The notes beneath the pieces were generated by a model. The model was not told where the DNA came from. It saw nothing but the letters and a program-made list of their open reading frames with translations, and ran no database searches. Positions 55,700 to 64,000 of a stretch of DNA of 64,000 nucleotides are shown in pieces. Position 1 is the stretch's first letter; each line of letters starts with the position of its first letter. The DNA lies in contig NZ_AQUO01000001.1 of assembly GCF_000371965.1 (NCBI RefSeq), forward strand, positions 2,736,001 to 2,800,000, written 5' to 3'. Position numbers and translations under genes: made by a program. This stretch comes from Paracoccus sp. N5. Lineage in GTDB: Bacteria > Pseudomonadota > Alphaproteobacteria > Rhodobacterales > Rhodobacteraceae.

Positions 55700-57040
55700 A
55701 TGAATTTCGACTGGCTGAAGCGTTTCATGCCGCGCGGGCTCTATGGCCGCGCCGCGCTGATTCTGTTCCTGCCGGTGGTCGTGGTGACCGTCGTCGTCAC
55801 CGTCATGTTCCTGCAGCGCCATTTCGAGGACGTGACCCGGCAGATGACCAGCGGCATGACCGGCGAGATCGGCCTAGTCGCGGCGCGGATCGAGGCGGCG
55901 CCGGACCTGGCGGCGGCGCGGGCCTCGGCCGATGCGGTGGCCGGGCCGCTGGGGCTGGCGCTGACCCTGCCGGCGCCGACCGCGCGGGGCGACCGGCATG
56001 CCTTCTATGACCTCTCGGGGCGCATCGTCATCGCCGAGCTGCACGCGCGCGTGCCCGCGGTCGGGGCGGTGGACCTGGGCCAGCGCCGCGAGGTGCGGGT
56101 CACGCTGCGCAGCCGGCATGGCGATTACCTGCTGGTGTTTCCGCGCGCCCGGGTCAGCGCCTCGAACCCGCACCAGCTGCTGGTGCTGATGGTCGGCACC
56201 TCGCTGTTGATGACCGCCATCGCGACGATCTTCCTGCGCAACCAGCTGCGGCCGATCCGGCGCCTGGCGCGCGCCGCCGAGGAATATGGCAAGGGCCGCA
56301 TCATCCCCTATCGCCCGGCCGGGGCCAGCGAGATCCGCAGCGCCGGTACCGCCTTCCTGGAGATGCGCGCCCGCATCGAGCGCCAGAACGAGCAGCGCAA
56401 GCAGATGCTCTCGGGCGTCAGCCACGACCTGCGCACGCCGCTGACCCGGCTGCGGCTGGGCCTGTCGATGCTCTCGCCCGATTACCCGCCCGAGCCGGAC
56501 GAGATCGCGGCGCTGGAAAGCGACGTGGCGGCGATGGGCACCATGGTCGATGCCTTCCTGGACCATGCCCGCGACGCGGCCCAGGACGCGCCGCCGCGAT
56601 CGGAACCGGCGCTGGATTTCCTGCGCGGCATCGTGGCGGATGCGCAGCGCGGCGGCCAGGACGTGCGGCTGCACGCGCTGACCGGCGACGAATCCGGCCG
56701 CGCCACCTTCAGCCGCGACAGCCTGCGCCGCGCCATCGAGAACCTGATCGGCAATGCCGTGCGCTATGGCGAGCGGGCCGAGGTCGATGCCGCGCTGGGG
56801 CCGAGCTATTTCCGCATCTCGGTCGAGGACGACGGCCCCGGCATCCCGCCCGAGCGGCGCGAGGAGGCGCTGCGGCCCTTTACCCGGCTCGATCCGGCGA
56901 GGAACCAGAACCAGGGCCAGGGCGTCGGTCTGGGCCTGGCCATCGCCGCCGACATCGCCCGCGCCCATGGCGGCCAGTTGCGGCTGGGCGAGGGCGAGCG
57001 GCTGGGCGGCTTGCGGGCCGAGATCGTCATTCCGCGCTGA
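55700..57040 (+). CDS. EnvZ-like sensor histidine kinase (no adjacent response regulator)
   Basis: A 446-residue membrane sensor kinase. Two transmembrane segments (about residues 18-38 and 155-173) flank a periplasmic sensor domain. A HAMP segment follows. HisKA contains GVSHDLRTPLTRLRLG with His242; the ATPase region has NLIGNAVRYG, DDGPGIP and GQGVGLGLAIA. ATG at 55700 (MNFDWLKRF) is chosen over 55685, on family starts. The response regulator normally found beside it is not in the flanking sequence. Confidence 0.88.
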   Translation: MNFDWLKRFMPRGLYGRAALILFLPVVVVTVVVTVMFLQRHFEDVTRQMTSGMTGEIGLVAARIEAAPDLAAARASADAVAGPLGLALTLPAPTARGDRHAFYDLSGRIVIAELHARVPAVGAVDLGQRREVRVTLRSRHGDYLLVFPRARVSASNPHQLLVLMVGTSLLMTAIATIFLRNQLRPIRRLARAAEEYGKGRIIPYRPAGASEIRSAGTAFLEMRARIERQNEQRKQMLSGVSHDLRTPLTRLRLGLSMLSPDYPPEPDEIAALESDVAAMGTMVDAFLDHARDAAQDAPPRSEPALDFLRGIVADAQRGGQDVRLHALTGDESGRATFSRDSLRRAIENLIGNAVRYGERAEVDAALGPSYFRISVEDDGPGIPPERREEALRPFTRLDPARNQNQGQGVGLGLAIAADIARAHGGQLRLGEGERLGGLRAEIVIPR

Positions 57041-57112
57041 GCGGCGCGGTTGCGGGATGCCCCGCCGCGGGCTAAGCCTGTCACAAAGACATAAGACAGA
57101 AGGGATTCCGCG

Positions 57113-58039
57113 ATGCGGGCATTCGTATTTCCGGGGCAGGGCGCCCAGGTCGTCGGCATGGGGCGCGAACTGGCCGAGGCCTGGCCGGCGGCGCGCGCGG
57201 TCTTCGACGAGGTGGACGAGGCGCTGGGAGAGAACCTGTCGGAACAGATCTGGAACGGCGACATCGAGACCCTGACCCTGACCCAGAACGCCCAGCCGGC
57301 GCTGATGGCGACCTCGCTGGCCGCCTTCCGGGCGCTGGAAGCCGAGGGTTTCGGCATTGCGGACGCGGATTTCGTCGCCGGCCACTCGCTTGGCGAATAT
57401 TCGGCGCTTTGCGCGGCAGGCGCCCTGAGCCTCGCGGATACCGCGCGGCTGTTGCGCCTGCGCGGCCAGGCCATGCAGGAAGCGGTGCCGGTCGGGCAGG
57501 GCGCCATGGCGGCGATCCTGGGCCTCGATTTCGCCGCGGTGGACCAGATCGCGCGCGACGCGGCCGAGGGCGAGGTCTGCCAGGCCGCCAATGACAACGA
57601 CCCGGCGCAGGTGGTGATCTCGGGGCACAAGGAAGCGGTCGAGCGCGCGGCGGCGCTGGCCAAGGAGCGCGGCGCCAAGCGGGCGCTGATGCTGCCGGTC
57701 TCGGCGCCGTTCCATTCGGCGCTGATGCAGCCGGCGGCGGCGGTGATGGCCGAGGCGCTGGCGGCGGTCGAGATCGCCGCCCCCGCCGTGCCGCTGGTCG
57801 CCAATGTCCGCGCCGAGCCGGTGACCGAGCCCGGCGCGATCCGCCGGCTGCTGGTCGAGCAGGTGACGGGCTCGGTGCGCTGGCGCGAGTCGGTCGCGTT
57901 CCTGGCCGAGGCCGGCGTGACGGAGTTCTGGGAGATCGGCGCCGGCAAGGCGCTGTCGGGGATGATCAAGCGCATCTCGAAAGAGGCGGTGACGCGGCAT
58001 ATCGGCGTGCCGGCGGATATCGCGGCGCTGAAGGCATAA
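57113..58039 (+). CDS. fabD: Malonyl-CoA:ACP transacylase
   Basis: Transfers malonyl groups from CoA to acyl carrier protein to start each round of fatty acid elongation. The 308-residue protein has the FPGQGAQVVGMGREL start, the nucleophilic Ser in AGHSLGEYSALCAAG near residue 90, and the catalytic His in APFHSALMQPA. First of the fabD-fabG-acpP set. Confidence 0.95.
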   Translation: MRAFVFPGQGAQVVGMGRELAEAWPAARAVFDEVDEALGENLSEQIWNGDIETLTLTQNAQPALMATSLAAFRALEAEGFGIADADFVAGHSLGEYSALCAAGALSLADTARLLRLRGQAMQEAVPVGQGAMAAILGLDFAAVDQIARDAAEGEVCQAANDNDPAQVVISGHKEAVERAAALAKERGAKRALMLPVSAPFHSALMQPAAAVMAEALAAVEIAAPAVPLVANVRAEPVTEPGAIRRLLVEQVTGSVRWRESVAFLAEAGVTEFWEIGAGKALSGMIKRISKEAVTRHIGVPADIAALKA

Positions 58040-58096
58040 GGGGGCTCCGCCCCCATCCCTGCGGGATTCCCCCGGGGTATTTGGAAAACGGAGAAG
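58038..58096 (+). repeat. Intergenic element with GGGGGCTCCGCCCCC hairpin and GGGTATTTGGAAAA motif
   Basis: Between fabD and fabG a perfect GGGGGCTCCGCCCCC hairpin is followed by CCCCCGGGGTATTTGGAAAA and CGGAGAAGAG. The final GGAGAAGAG is the only good ribosome-binding sequence for fabG. It matches the motif family and the minus-strand element at 46190-46256. Confidence 0.55.
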
Positions 58097-58102
58097 AGCT
58101 TG

Positions 58103-58840
58103 ATGTTTGATCTGACGGGCAGGAATGCGCTGGTGACCGGGGCCTCGGGCGGGATCGGCGGCGCGGTGGCCGAGGCGCTGCATGCCGCCGGCGCCACGGT
58201 GGCGCTGTCGGGCACGCGCGAGGCGCCGCTGCGCGAGCTGGCCGAGAAGCTGGGCGCGCGGGCGCATGTCGTGACCGCGAACCTGGCGGATGCCGCCGCC
58301 GTCGAGGCGCTGCCCAGGGCGGCGGCCGAGGCCATGGGCTCGGTCGATGTGCTGGTCAACAATGCCGGCATCACCCGCGACAACCTGTTCATGCGCATGT
58401 CGGACGAGGAATGGGCGCAGGTGATCGAGGTGAACCTGACCTCGAGCTTCCGGCTGTGCCGGGCGGTGCTGCGCGGCATGATGAAGGCGCGCTGGGGCCG
58501 GATCGTGAACATCGGCTCGGTCGTCGGCGCCACCGGCAACCCGGGGCAGGGCAATTACGCCGCCGCCAAGGCCGGCCTCGTGGGCATGTCGAAGAGCCTG
58601 GCCTATGAGGTCGCCTCGCGCGGGATCACGGTGAATTGCGTCGCGCCCGGCTTCATCGAGACGGCGATGACCGACAAGCTGAACGACGAGCAGAAGGGCC
58701 GCCTCCTGACGCAGATCCCGGCCGGCCGCATGGGTTCCGCGCAGGAGATCGCCGCGGCGGTGCTGTATCTGGCCAGCCCCGAGGCGGGCTATGTCACCGG
58801 CGCGACCCTGCATGTCAACGGCGGCATGGCGATGCTTTGA
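58103..58840 (+). CDS. fabG: 3-oxoacyl-ACP reductase
   Basis: A 245-residue SDR reducing 3-ketoacyl-ACP with NADPH. Motifs: [27 protein letters not shown] (the GITRDN extension is diagnostic for FabG), IGSVVGATG Ser and NYAAAKAG Tyr/Lys. The ATG at 58103 follows GGAGAAGAG; the TTG just before it is not needed. Part of the fabD-fabG-acpP cluster. Confidence 0.95.
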   Translation: MFDLTGRNALVTGASGGIGGAVAEALHAAGATVALSGTREAPLRELAEKLGARAHVVTANLADAAAVEALPRAAAEAMGSVDVLVNNAGITRDNLFMRMSDEEWAQVIEVNLTSSFRLCRAVLRGMMKARWGRIVNIGSVVGATGNPGQGNYAAAKAGLVGMSKSLAYEVASRGITVNCVAPGFIETAMTDKLNDEQKGRLLTQIPAGRMGSAQEIAAAVLYLASPEAGYVTGATLHVNGGMAML

Positions 58841-58856
58841 TCGTGGTTTATGCGGG

Positions 58857-58884
58857 TTGCAAGATCACGTCTCCGTGCTATATC
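58857..58884 (+). promoter_or_regulatory. Probable acpP promoter (TTGCAA-N16-TATATC)
   Basis: A -35-like TTGCAA at 58857-58862 and a -10-like TATATC at 58879-58884 with a 16-base spacer sit about 95 bases ahead of acpP. A separate promoter would fit the much higher ACP demand compared with FabD and FabG. Confidence 0.5.
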
Positions 58885-58977
58885 CCGCACACAAGGCTGC
58901 AGGGGAACCGCCCTGGGCTGCGCCCGGCCTTGGGCCGGACCATTCTGGGCGGATGCCCGCGAAAACGAGGAAGAGAC

Positions 58978-59211
58978 ATGAGCGATATCGCTGATCGCGT
59001 GAAGAAAATCGTCGTCGAGCACCTGGGTGTCGATGAGGACAAGGTGACCGAGACCGCCTCGTTCATCGACGATCTCGGCGCCGACTCGCTGGACACCGTG
59101 GAACTGGTCATGGCGTTCGAAGAGGAATTCGGCATCGAGATCCCGGATGATGCCGCCGAGACCATCCAGACCTTCGGCGATGCCGTGAAGTTCATTCAGG
59201 GCGCGGTCTGA
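58978..59211 (+). CDS. acpP: Acyl carrier protein
   Basis: A 77-residue acidic four-helix protein that carries fatty acyl intermediates. The phosphopantetheine attachment Ser is in [19 protein letters not shown]. Residue composition and length are typical. SD: GAGGAAGAG. A stable terminator follows, so transcription likely ends before dps. FabF is not found next. Confidence 0.97.
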   Translation: MSDIADRVKKIVVEHLGVDEDKVTETASFIDDLGADSLDTVELVMAFEEEFGIEIPDDAAETIQTFGDAVKFIQGAV

Positions 59212-59233
59212 TCCCTTCCGGGGACTGTTTCCA

Positions 59234-59275
59234 GGGGCGGTGCTTCCGATGCGGAAGCGCCGCCCTTTTCTTTTT
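59234..59275 (+). terminator. acpP intrinsic terminator
   Basis: GGGCGGTGCTTCC-GATGC-GGAAGCGCCGCCC followed by TTTTCTTTTT forms a long GC-rich stem with a U-rich tail 23 bases past the acpP stop. Confidence 0.9.
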
Positions 59276-59342
59276 GTTTTCGCGGAACTGCCGGCATCTT
59301 CCGCCCGTTTAGGCGGCGAACCTGTAGAAAGGAGAATGCCTT

Positions 59343-59816
59343 ATGGCAGTCAACGTCCAGGGTCTCAGCGACAATGCCCGCAAGACCGCCATCGCCGAAC
59401 TGAACGCGCGCCTCGCCGATGCCGTGGCGCTGTCGGCCGCGATCAAGCAGGCGCATTGGAACGTCAAGGGCCGCAACTTCATCGCCGTGCACGAGCTGTT
59501 CGATACCGTCTTTGCCAACCTTCAGGTGCATGTCGATACCATGGCCGAGCGCGTGCAGGTGCTGGACGGCGTGGCCGTCGGCACGGTCGAGAAGGTGGCC
59601 AAGGCCAGCACGCTGAAGGAATACCCGACCGACCTGACCAAGGCCGAGGACCATATCAAGGCGGTCTGCGAGCGGATGCGCGATTACGGCAAGAAGGTGC
59701 GCGAGGCCATCGACACCACCGACGAGGCCGGCGACGCCGATACCGCCGACCTGTTCACCGCCGCCTCGCGCACCGCCGACAAGGACCTGTGGTTCATGGA
59801 AAGCCACCTGGAATAG
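59343..59816 (+). CDS. dps: Dps ferritin-like DNA-protecting protein
   Basis: A 157-residue Dps dodecamer subunit that stores iron and protects DNA under starvation and peroxide stress. The ferroxidase-site residues occur in KQAHWNVKGRNF (His), ELFDTVFANLQVHVDTMAE (Asp/Glu at a neighbouring subunit) and the conserved length. Basic N-terminal residues needed for DNA binding are few. AGAAAGGAG precedes the ATG. Terminator follows. Confidence 0.92.
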   Translation: MAVNVQGLSDNARKTAIAELNARLADAVALSAAIKQAHWNVKGRNFIAVHELFDTVFANLQVHVDTMAERVQVLDGVAVGTVEKVAKASTLKEYPTDLTKAEDHIKAVCERMRDYGKKVREAIDTTDEAGDADTADLFTAASRTADKDLWFMESHLE

Positions 59817-59832
59817 GCGGCGCGCCAGAGGC

Positions 59833-59868
59833 GGAAAGACGGGGCCGGTCGCGGCCCCGTTTCCGTTT
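59833..59868 (+). terminator. dps intrinsic terminator, convergent with the BMP gene
   Basis: GGAAA-GACGGGGCC-GGTCGC-GGCCCCGTTTCC makes a long stem ending in TTTCC-GTTTTC. It lies between the dps stop and the convergent substrate-binding protein stop at 59869. Confidence 0.75.
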
Positions 59869-60945
59869 TCACTTCGGCATCGGCGCGGTGATGCCCTCGA
59901 CATAGAAATTCATGCCGCGCAGCTCCTCGTCGCTGGCCGTCTGGCCCTCGGCCAGCCAGTCGCTGCCGTCCTGCTTCTTCAGCGGTCCGGTGAAGGGGTG
60001 GTATTCGCCCGAGGCGATCTTCGCCTTCAGCGCCTCGGCCTCGGCCTTGACCTCGGCGGGCACGGCCTCGGTGATCTCGCCGATCTCGACCTCGCCCTCG
60101 CCGATGCCCAGCCAGACCGAATGCGATGTCCAGGTCCCGTCCAGCACTTCGCCGACGCGCTTGATGTAATAGGGCGCCCAGTTGTCGATGATCGACGAGA
60201 CGCGCGGCGTCGGCTTGAAGGCCGCCATGTCGCTGGCCTGGCCGAAGCCGATGGCGCCGGCCTCCTGCGCCTTGGCGAGCGGCGCGGTCGAGTCGGTGTG
60301 CTGCAGGATCACGTCCACGCCCTCGGCGATCAGCGCGGCGGCGGCGTCGGCCTCTTTCGCGGGGTCGAACCAGGTATAGGCCCAGACCACCTTCATCTCG
60401 ACATCCGGGTTCACCTTCTTGGCGTGCAGGTAGGAGCTGTTGATGCCCTGCACCACCTCGGGGATCGGGAACGAGCCGATATAGCCGATCTTGTTCGACT
60501 TGGTCATGCGCCCGGCGATGGTGCCCATGACGGCGCGGCCCTCGTAGAAGCGGGCGTCATAGGTCGCCAGGTTCTCGGCGGTCTTGTAGCCGGTGGCGTG
60601 CTCGAACTTCACGTCGGGGAATTTCTTCGCCACGTTCACGGTCGCGTCCATGAAGCCGAAGCTGGTGGTGAAGATCAGCTTGTGGCCCGACAGCGCCAGC
60701 TGGGTGATGGCGCGCTCGGCATCGGCGCCCTCGGGGACCGACTCGATGAAGGTGGTCTCGACGCGGTCGCCGTATTTTTCCACCACCGCCTTGCGGGCCA
60801 GGTCGTGCTGGAAGGTCCAGCCGCCGTCGCCGACCGGGCCGACATAGATGAAGCCGACCTTCAGCTTTTCACCTTGGGCAAAGCCGGGCAGGGCCGAGAC
60901 GGCGACCAGCGCGGCGGCGCTGCCAAGAAGGGTTCTGCGTTTCAT
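59869..60945 (-). CDS. BMP-family ABC transporter substrate-binding protein
   Basis: A 358-residue periplasmic binding protein of the Med/BMP (PnrA-like) family, which bind purine nucleosides. The signal peptide MKRRTLLGSAAALVAVSALPGFA has twin-arginine-like residues but no lipobox Cys. FIYVGPVGDGGWTFQHD, TTSFGFMDATVNVAKKFPD, GYIGSFPIPEV and the C-terminal family segments are clear. It leads the operon with two permeases and an ATPase. Confidence 0.92.
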   Translation of the reverse strand: MKRRTLLGSAAALVAVSALPGFAQGEKLKVGFIYVGPVGDGGWTFQHDLARKAVVEKYGDRVETTFIESVPEGADAERAITQLALSGHKLIFTTSFGFMDATVNVAKKFPDVKFEHATGYKTAENLATYDARFYEGRAVMGTIAGRMTKSNKIGYIGSFPIPEVVQGINSSYLHAKKVNPDVEMKVVWAYTWFDPAKEADAAAALIAEGVDVILQHTDSTAPLAKAQEAGAIGFGQASDMAAFKPTPRVSSIIDNWAPYYIKRVGEVLDGTWTSHSVWLGIGEGEVEIGEITEAVPAEVKAEAEALKAKIASGEYHPFTGPLKKQDGSDWLAEGQTASDEELRGMNFYVEGITAPMPK

Positions 60946-60966
60946 CCGGGTCTCCTGAATAAGGCG

Positions 60967-61845
60967 CTAGCGCAGCGCGTGGAAGGACCGCCCGAGCGAG
61001 CCAGGGGCAGATCCCCCGCCCGAGCGGCCGAATTTCTGCCGGGCCGAGATCAGCACCAGCACGAGGATCGTGGCGAGATAGGGCGCCATGCTGAGCAGCT
61101 GCACCGGCACCGCGACCCCGGCCGCCTGCAGGCGCAGCTGCAGCACGGTGACGCCACCGAAGAGCCAGGCCCCGGCCAGGACGCCCCAGGGGTTCCATTG
61201 CGCAAAGACCACGATGGCGAGCGCGATCCAGCCGGCGCCGGCGGTCATGCCCTCGGTCCATTGCAGCACCGTGGCGATCGAGACATAGGCCCCGCCCATG
61301 CCCGCCATGGCGCCGCCGAAACCGATGGCGGCGATGCGCACGGTGCGCACCGGATAGCCAAGCGCATGGGCGGCGTCGTGGTTCTCGCCCACTGCGCGCA
61401 GGATCAGGCCGGGGCGGGTGCGGACCAGGAACCACCAGACCGCCGGCACCAGCGCCAGGCCCAGCCAGATCATGCCGTTCAGTCCCAGCGGCCCGGCCAT
61501 CATCGCCGGCGCCTTGACGCCCTCGTAGGGCTTGCCGAACATCGCGGTCAGCCCCAGGCCGAACAGCACCAGCGCCAGGCCGGTCGCGACCTGGTTCGAC
61601 AGCAGGTATTGCGTCATCACCGCGAACAGCATCGACAGCGCCGCCCCCGCCAGCGCCGCCACGGCAAAGCCGACCGCCGGACTGCCGCTGGCATGGGCGG
61701 CGGCGAAACCGGCCAGCGCGCCGCCGATCATCATGCCCTCGACGCCCAGGTTCAGCACGCCGGCGCGCTCGACGACCAGCTCGCCCAGGGCCGCGAACAG
61801 GATCGGCGTCGCGGCGCCCATCAGCAGAATCAGGACGGTCATCAT
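60967..61845 (-). CDS. Nucleoside-type ABC transporter permease (second permease)
   Basis: A 292-residue integral membrane protein of the BPD/Livh-like permease family. It has about eight helices; the GVLNLGVEGMMIGGALAG motif and the MGGAYVSIATVLQWTEGMTAGAGW segment are typical of NupQ/YufQ-like permeases. The ATG at 61845 overlaps the upstream permease stop as ATGA. Confidence 0.9.
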   Translation of the reverse strand: MMTVLILLMGAATPILFAALGELVVERAGVLNLGVEGMMIGGALAGFAAAHASGSPAVGFAVAALAGAALSMLFAVMTQYLLSNQVATGLALVLFGLGLTAMFGKPYEGVKAPAMMAGPLGLNGMIWLGLALVPAVWWFLVRTRPGLILRAVGENHDAAHALGYPVRTVRIAAIGFGGAMAGMGGAYVSIATVLQWTEGMTAGAGWIALAIVVFAQWNPWGVLAGAWLFGGVTVLQLRLQAAGVAVPVQLLSMAPYLATILVLVLISARQKFGRSGGGSAPGSLGRSFHALR

Positions 61846-62912
61846 GCGCGCCTCCGGATGCGATAGCGGGTCAGGATGTCGAAACCGAGCAGGAAGAACA
61901 GCAGCATGCCCTGGAACACCTGCACCGTGGCGGCGGGCAGGTTCAGCATCATCTGTGCCAGCTCGCCGCCGATATAGGTCAGCGCCATCAGCAGTCCCGC
62001 CAGCAGGATGCCCAAGGGATGCAGCCGGCCCAGGAAGGCCACGATGATCGCGGTGAAACCATAGCCCGAGCCGAAGCTTTCGGTGATCTGGCCGGCAGGC
62101 CCCGCGACCTCGAACAGACCCGCCAGGCCCGCCAGCGCGCCCGAGACGCCCAGGCACAGCGCCACCAGCCGCTCGGGGCGCACGCCGGCGAAGCGCGCGG
62201 CGCGCGGCGCGGCGCCGGCGGTGCGGATCTGGAAGCCCAGGACATGGCGCGACATCACGAACCAGGTCAGCGCCAGCGCCACCCCGGCCGCGACCACGCC
62301 CCAATGCAGGCCGGTGCCGGCGACCAGCTCGGGATTCGCGGCCGCCTCGTATTGCTGCAGGTTGCGCGAGCCGGGAAAATTGAAGCCCTCGGGGTTCTTC
62401 ATCGGCCCGAAGGCCATCCAGGCGGCGATCTTCTGCGCGACATAGACCAGCATCAGCGAGACGAGGATTTCCGAGGCGCCGAACCAGTTCCGCAGCAGCG
62501 CCGGGATCATGCCCCAGGCCCAGCCGCCCGCCGCGCCGGCGACGATCATCGCCGGAAAGATCCAGAACGCATCCAGCGGATAGGCGGCCAGCGCCACCGC
62601 CGCGCCGCAGATCGCGCCGATGATGTATTGCCCCTCGGCGCCGATGTTCCAGATCCCGGCGCGGAAGCCCAGGGCCAGCCCGCAGGCGATCAGGATCAGC
62701 GGCCCGGCCTTGACCAGCAGCTGCGGCCGCGAATAGCCGCTCGCGGGGCCGAACAGCGGGTCCCAAAAGATGGTGCGGATCGCGGCCAGCGGGTCGAAGC
62801 CCATGGCGGCGAACAGAAGCCCGCCGACCAGCATGGTGGCCAGCACGGCCAGAACGGGCGTGGCGATCTGCCAGCCCAGGGGCGCGCTCGCGCGCGGCTC
62901 AAGCCGGAACAT
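61842..62912 (-). CDS. Nucleoside-type ABC transporter permease (first permease)
   Basis: A 356-residue permease with hydrophobic helices and the GFRAGIWNIGAEGQYIIGA motif characteristic of the YufP/NupP class, plus GYGFTAIIVAFLGRLHPLGI near the C-terminus. It overlaps the ATPase gene end by 14 bases, suggesting coupled translation. Confidence 0.9.
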   Translation of the reverse strand: MFRLEPRASAPLGWQIATPVLAVLATMLVGGLLFAAMGFDPLAAIRTIFWDPLFGPASGYSRPQLLVKAGPLILIACGLALGFRAGIWNIGAEGQYIIGAICGAAVALAAYPLDAFWIFPAMIVAGAAGGWAWGMIPALLRNWFGASEILVSLMLVYVAQKIAAWMAFGPMKNPEGFNFPGSRNLQQYEAAANPELVAGTGLHWGVVAAGVALALTWFVMSRHVLGFQIRTAGAAPRAARFAGVRPERLVALCLGVSGALAGLAGLFEVAGPAGQITESFGSGYGFTAIIVAFLGRLHPLGILLAGLLMALTYIGGELAQMMLNLPAATVQVFQGMLLFFLLGFDILTRYRIRRRA

Positions 62913-64000
62913 GCGCTACCTCCATGCCATGCGCGCCGCCCAGCATCAGGCCGATTTCCTCGAGGCTCAGCCCCTCGGTCGGGCGCGGCGCCGACAGCCG
63001 GCCCTCGTTCAGGGCGCAGAAGCGGTCCGACAGTTCCAAGAGCTCATCCAGGTCCTGCGAGATGACGATCACCCCGGCCTCGTTGCTGGCCAGGTCCAAG
63101 AGCGCCTGCCGGACCTGCGCCGCCGCGCCGGCATCGACGCCCCAGGTCGGCTGGTTGACCACCAGCACGCGCGGCTTGCCCAAGACCTCGCGGCCGATGA
63201 CGAATTTCTGCAGGTTCCCGCCCGACAGCGCCCCGGCGGCGGTGCCGGGGCCGGGGGTGCGCACGTCGAAGGCCTTGATGACGGATTCGGCAAAGCGCCG
63301 GGCCGCGCCGTGGTCGATCAGCCCGTGCCGCACCAGGCCCTGCCGCGCGCCGGCGGTCAAGAGCGTGTTCTCGGCCAGCGAGAATTCGGGCACGGCGGCA
63401 TGGCCCAGCCGGTCCTCGGGCGCCGCCAGCAGGCCCAGCCGGCGCCGCGCCTCGGGGCCCATGGCGGAAAGGTCGGTGCCGTCCATGACCACGGTGCCCG
63501 GCGCCGTCGGCTCCTCGCCCGAAAGCGCGGCCAGCAGCGCCTCCTGCCCGTTGCCGGCGACGCCGCCGATGCCCAGGATCTCGCCCGCGCGCAGGGTCAG
63601 CCCCACGGCGCGCAGCCCTGCGGCGGATAGGCCCGAGACCGTCAGGATCTCGGCCCCCGGCACCCGGCCCGAGCGGTCGACGACCCGCATCTCGGCCCCG
63701 ACCATCATCGCCGCCAGTTCGCGCGCGGAATGGGCGCGCGGATCGACGGTGCCCACGAGTCTGCCATGGCGCAGGATGGTGGCGCGGTCGCAATGCGTGC
63801 GGATCTCGTCCAGCTTGTGGCTGATATACAGGATCGCCGTGCCCTGCGCGGCCAGTTGGCGCAGGGTGGCGAACAGGATCTCGGCCTCCTGCGGGGTCAG
63901 GACCGAGGTCGGCTCGTCCATGATCAGCAGGCGCGGATCCTGCAACAGGCAGCGGATGATCTCGACCCGCTGCCGCTCGCCCGCCGACAGGCTGGCGATG
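62899..64000 (-). CDS. Nucleoside-type ABC transporter ATP-binding protein (5' truncated by window)
   Basis: Partial RbsA/YufO-type duplicated ATPase; the start lies beyond base 64000. The visible part covers the end of the first domain (SLSAGERQRVEIIR signature, LLIMDEPTSVLTP Walker B, ISHKLDEI) and the whole second domain, with degenerate Walker A GVAGNGQEALLAAL, signature LSGGNLQKFVIGREVL and degenerate Walker B VLVVNQPTWGVD. This asymmetry is normal for the family. Follows the typical BMP operon order. Confidence 0.92.
   Translation of the reverse strand, partial: IASLSAGERQRVEIIRCLLQDPRLLIMDEPTSVLTPQEAEILFATLRQLAAQGTAILYISHKLDEIRTHCDRATILRHGRLVGTVDPRAHSARELAAMMVGAEMRVVDRSGRVPGAEILTVSGLSAAGLRAVGLTLRAGEILGIGGVAGNGQEALLAALSGEEPTAPGTVVMDGTDLSAMGPEARRRLGLLAAPEDRLGHAAVPEFSLAENTLLTAGARQGLVRHGLIDHGAARRFAESVIKAFDVRTPGPGTAAGALSGGNLQKFVIGREVLGKPRVLVVNQPTWGVDAGAAAQVRQALLDLASNEAGVIVISQDLDELLELSDRFCALNEGRLSAPRPTEGLSLEEIGLMLGGAHGMEVAHVPA

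Overview
The window is GC-rich, densely packed chromosomal DNA of an alphaproteobacterium of the Rhodobacteraceae type, most likely Paracoccus or a close relative. This is inferred from protein character, from gene groupings such as secG-pyrG, pccB/pccA with methylmalonyl-CoA mutase, phoH-ybeY-corC and fused ispDF, and from PccR-like TTTGCAAA operators. No rRNA is present and only one tRNA (Asn). Almost all of the window is ordinary core chromosome; the only clear accessory patch is about 52.9-54.6 kb.

Layout. 0-9 kb: end of ribF, a YcgN-type protein, threonine aldolase, then (minus) pncC-pgpA-ispDF, then (plus) rpiA-gor-hflK-hflC closed by a strong terminator. 9-16.5 kb: an AI-2E family exporter diverging from a TPP riboswitch-tenA unit, a Nudix hydrolase, a TIGR02300 zinc-ribbon protein, a YgjP-like metallopeptidase, a GntR regulator with a palindromic operator, homoserine dehydrogenase, a HEPN-like small protein and a glycosyltransferase-like protein. 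16.5-26.9 kb: the propionate/methylmalonyl-CoA region (mutase, pccA, pccB), with several small secreted or lipoprotein genes between pccA and pccB, and PccR-like operators before pccB. 26.9-32.9 kb: alr-mlaE-mlaF, phoH-ybeY-corC and an unusual monooxygenase-acetyltransferase fusion. 33-38 kb: a polar amino acid ABC transporter operon ending in a glutamine-synthetase-family (gamma-glutamylpolyamine synthetase-like) gene. 38-41.4 kb: TerB-like, DUF1330, PPK2, an exported Asn-rich protein and an EamA transporter preceded by a ykkC/guanidine-I-like riboswitch. 41.6-51.4 kb: pyrG, secG, cobQ, an SDR, gltA, gltX, comEC. 51.4-54.6 kb: an H-NOX and HNOBA-GGDEF gene pair, then decayed mobile DNA (IS5-family remnant, broken phage portal gene) abutting tRNA-Asn. 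54.7-64 kb: an MBL-fold hydrolase, a lone EnvZ-like kinase, fabD-fabG-acpP, dps, and a BMP/nucleoside-type ABC transporter whose ATPase gene runs off the end.

How the genes work together. PccAB and the mutase form the route from propionyl-CoA to succinyl-CoA, probably controlled by an ScfR/PccR regulator outside the window. The amino acid ABC operon plus PuuA-like enzyme points to uptake coupled with gamma-glutamylation of amines. FabD, FabG and ACP supply core fatty acid synthesis. The most notable non-core signals are the ykkC-like leader on an EamA exporter, the H-NOX/diguanylate cyclase pair, the fusion enzyme at 32.1-32.9 kb, and a dispersed intergenic motif with consensus near GGGTATTTGGAAAACGGAG.
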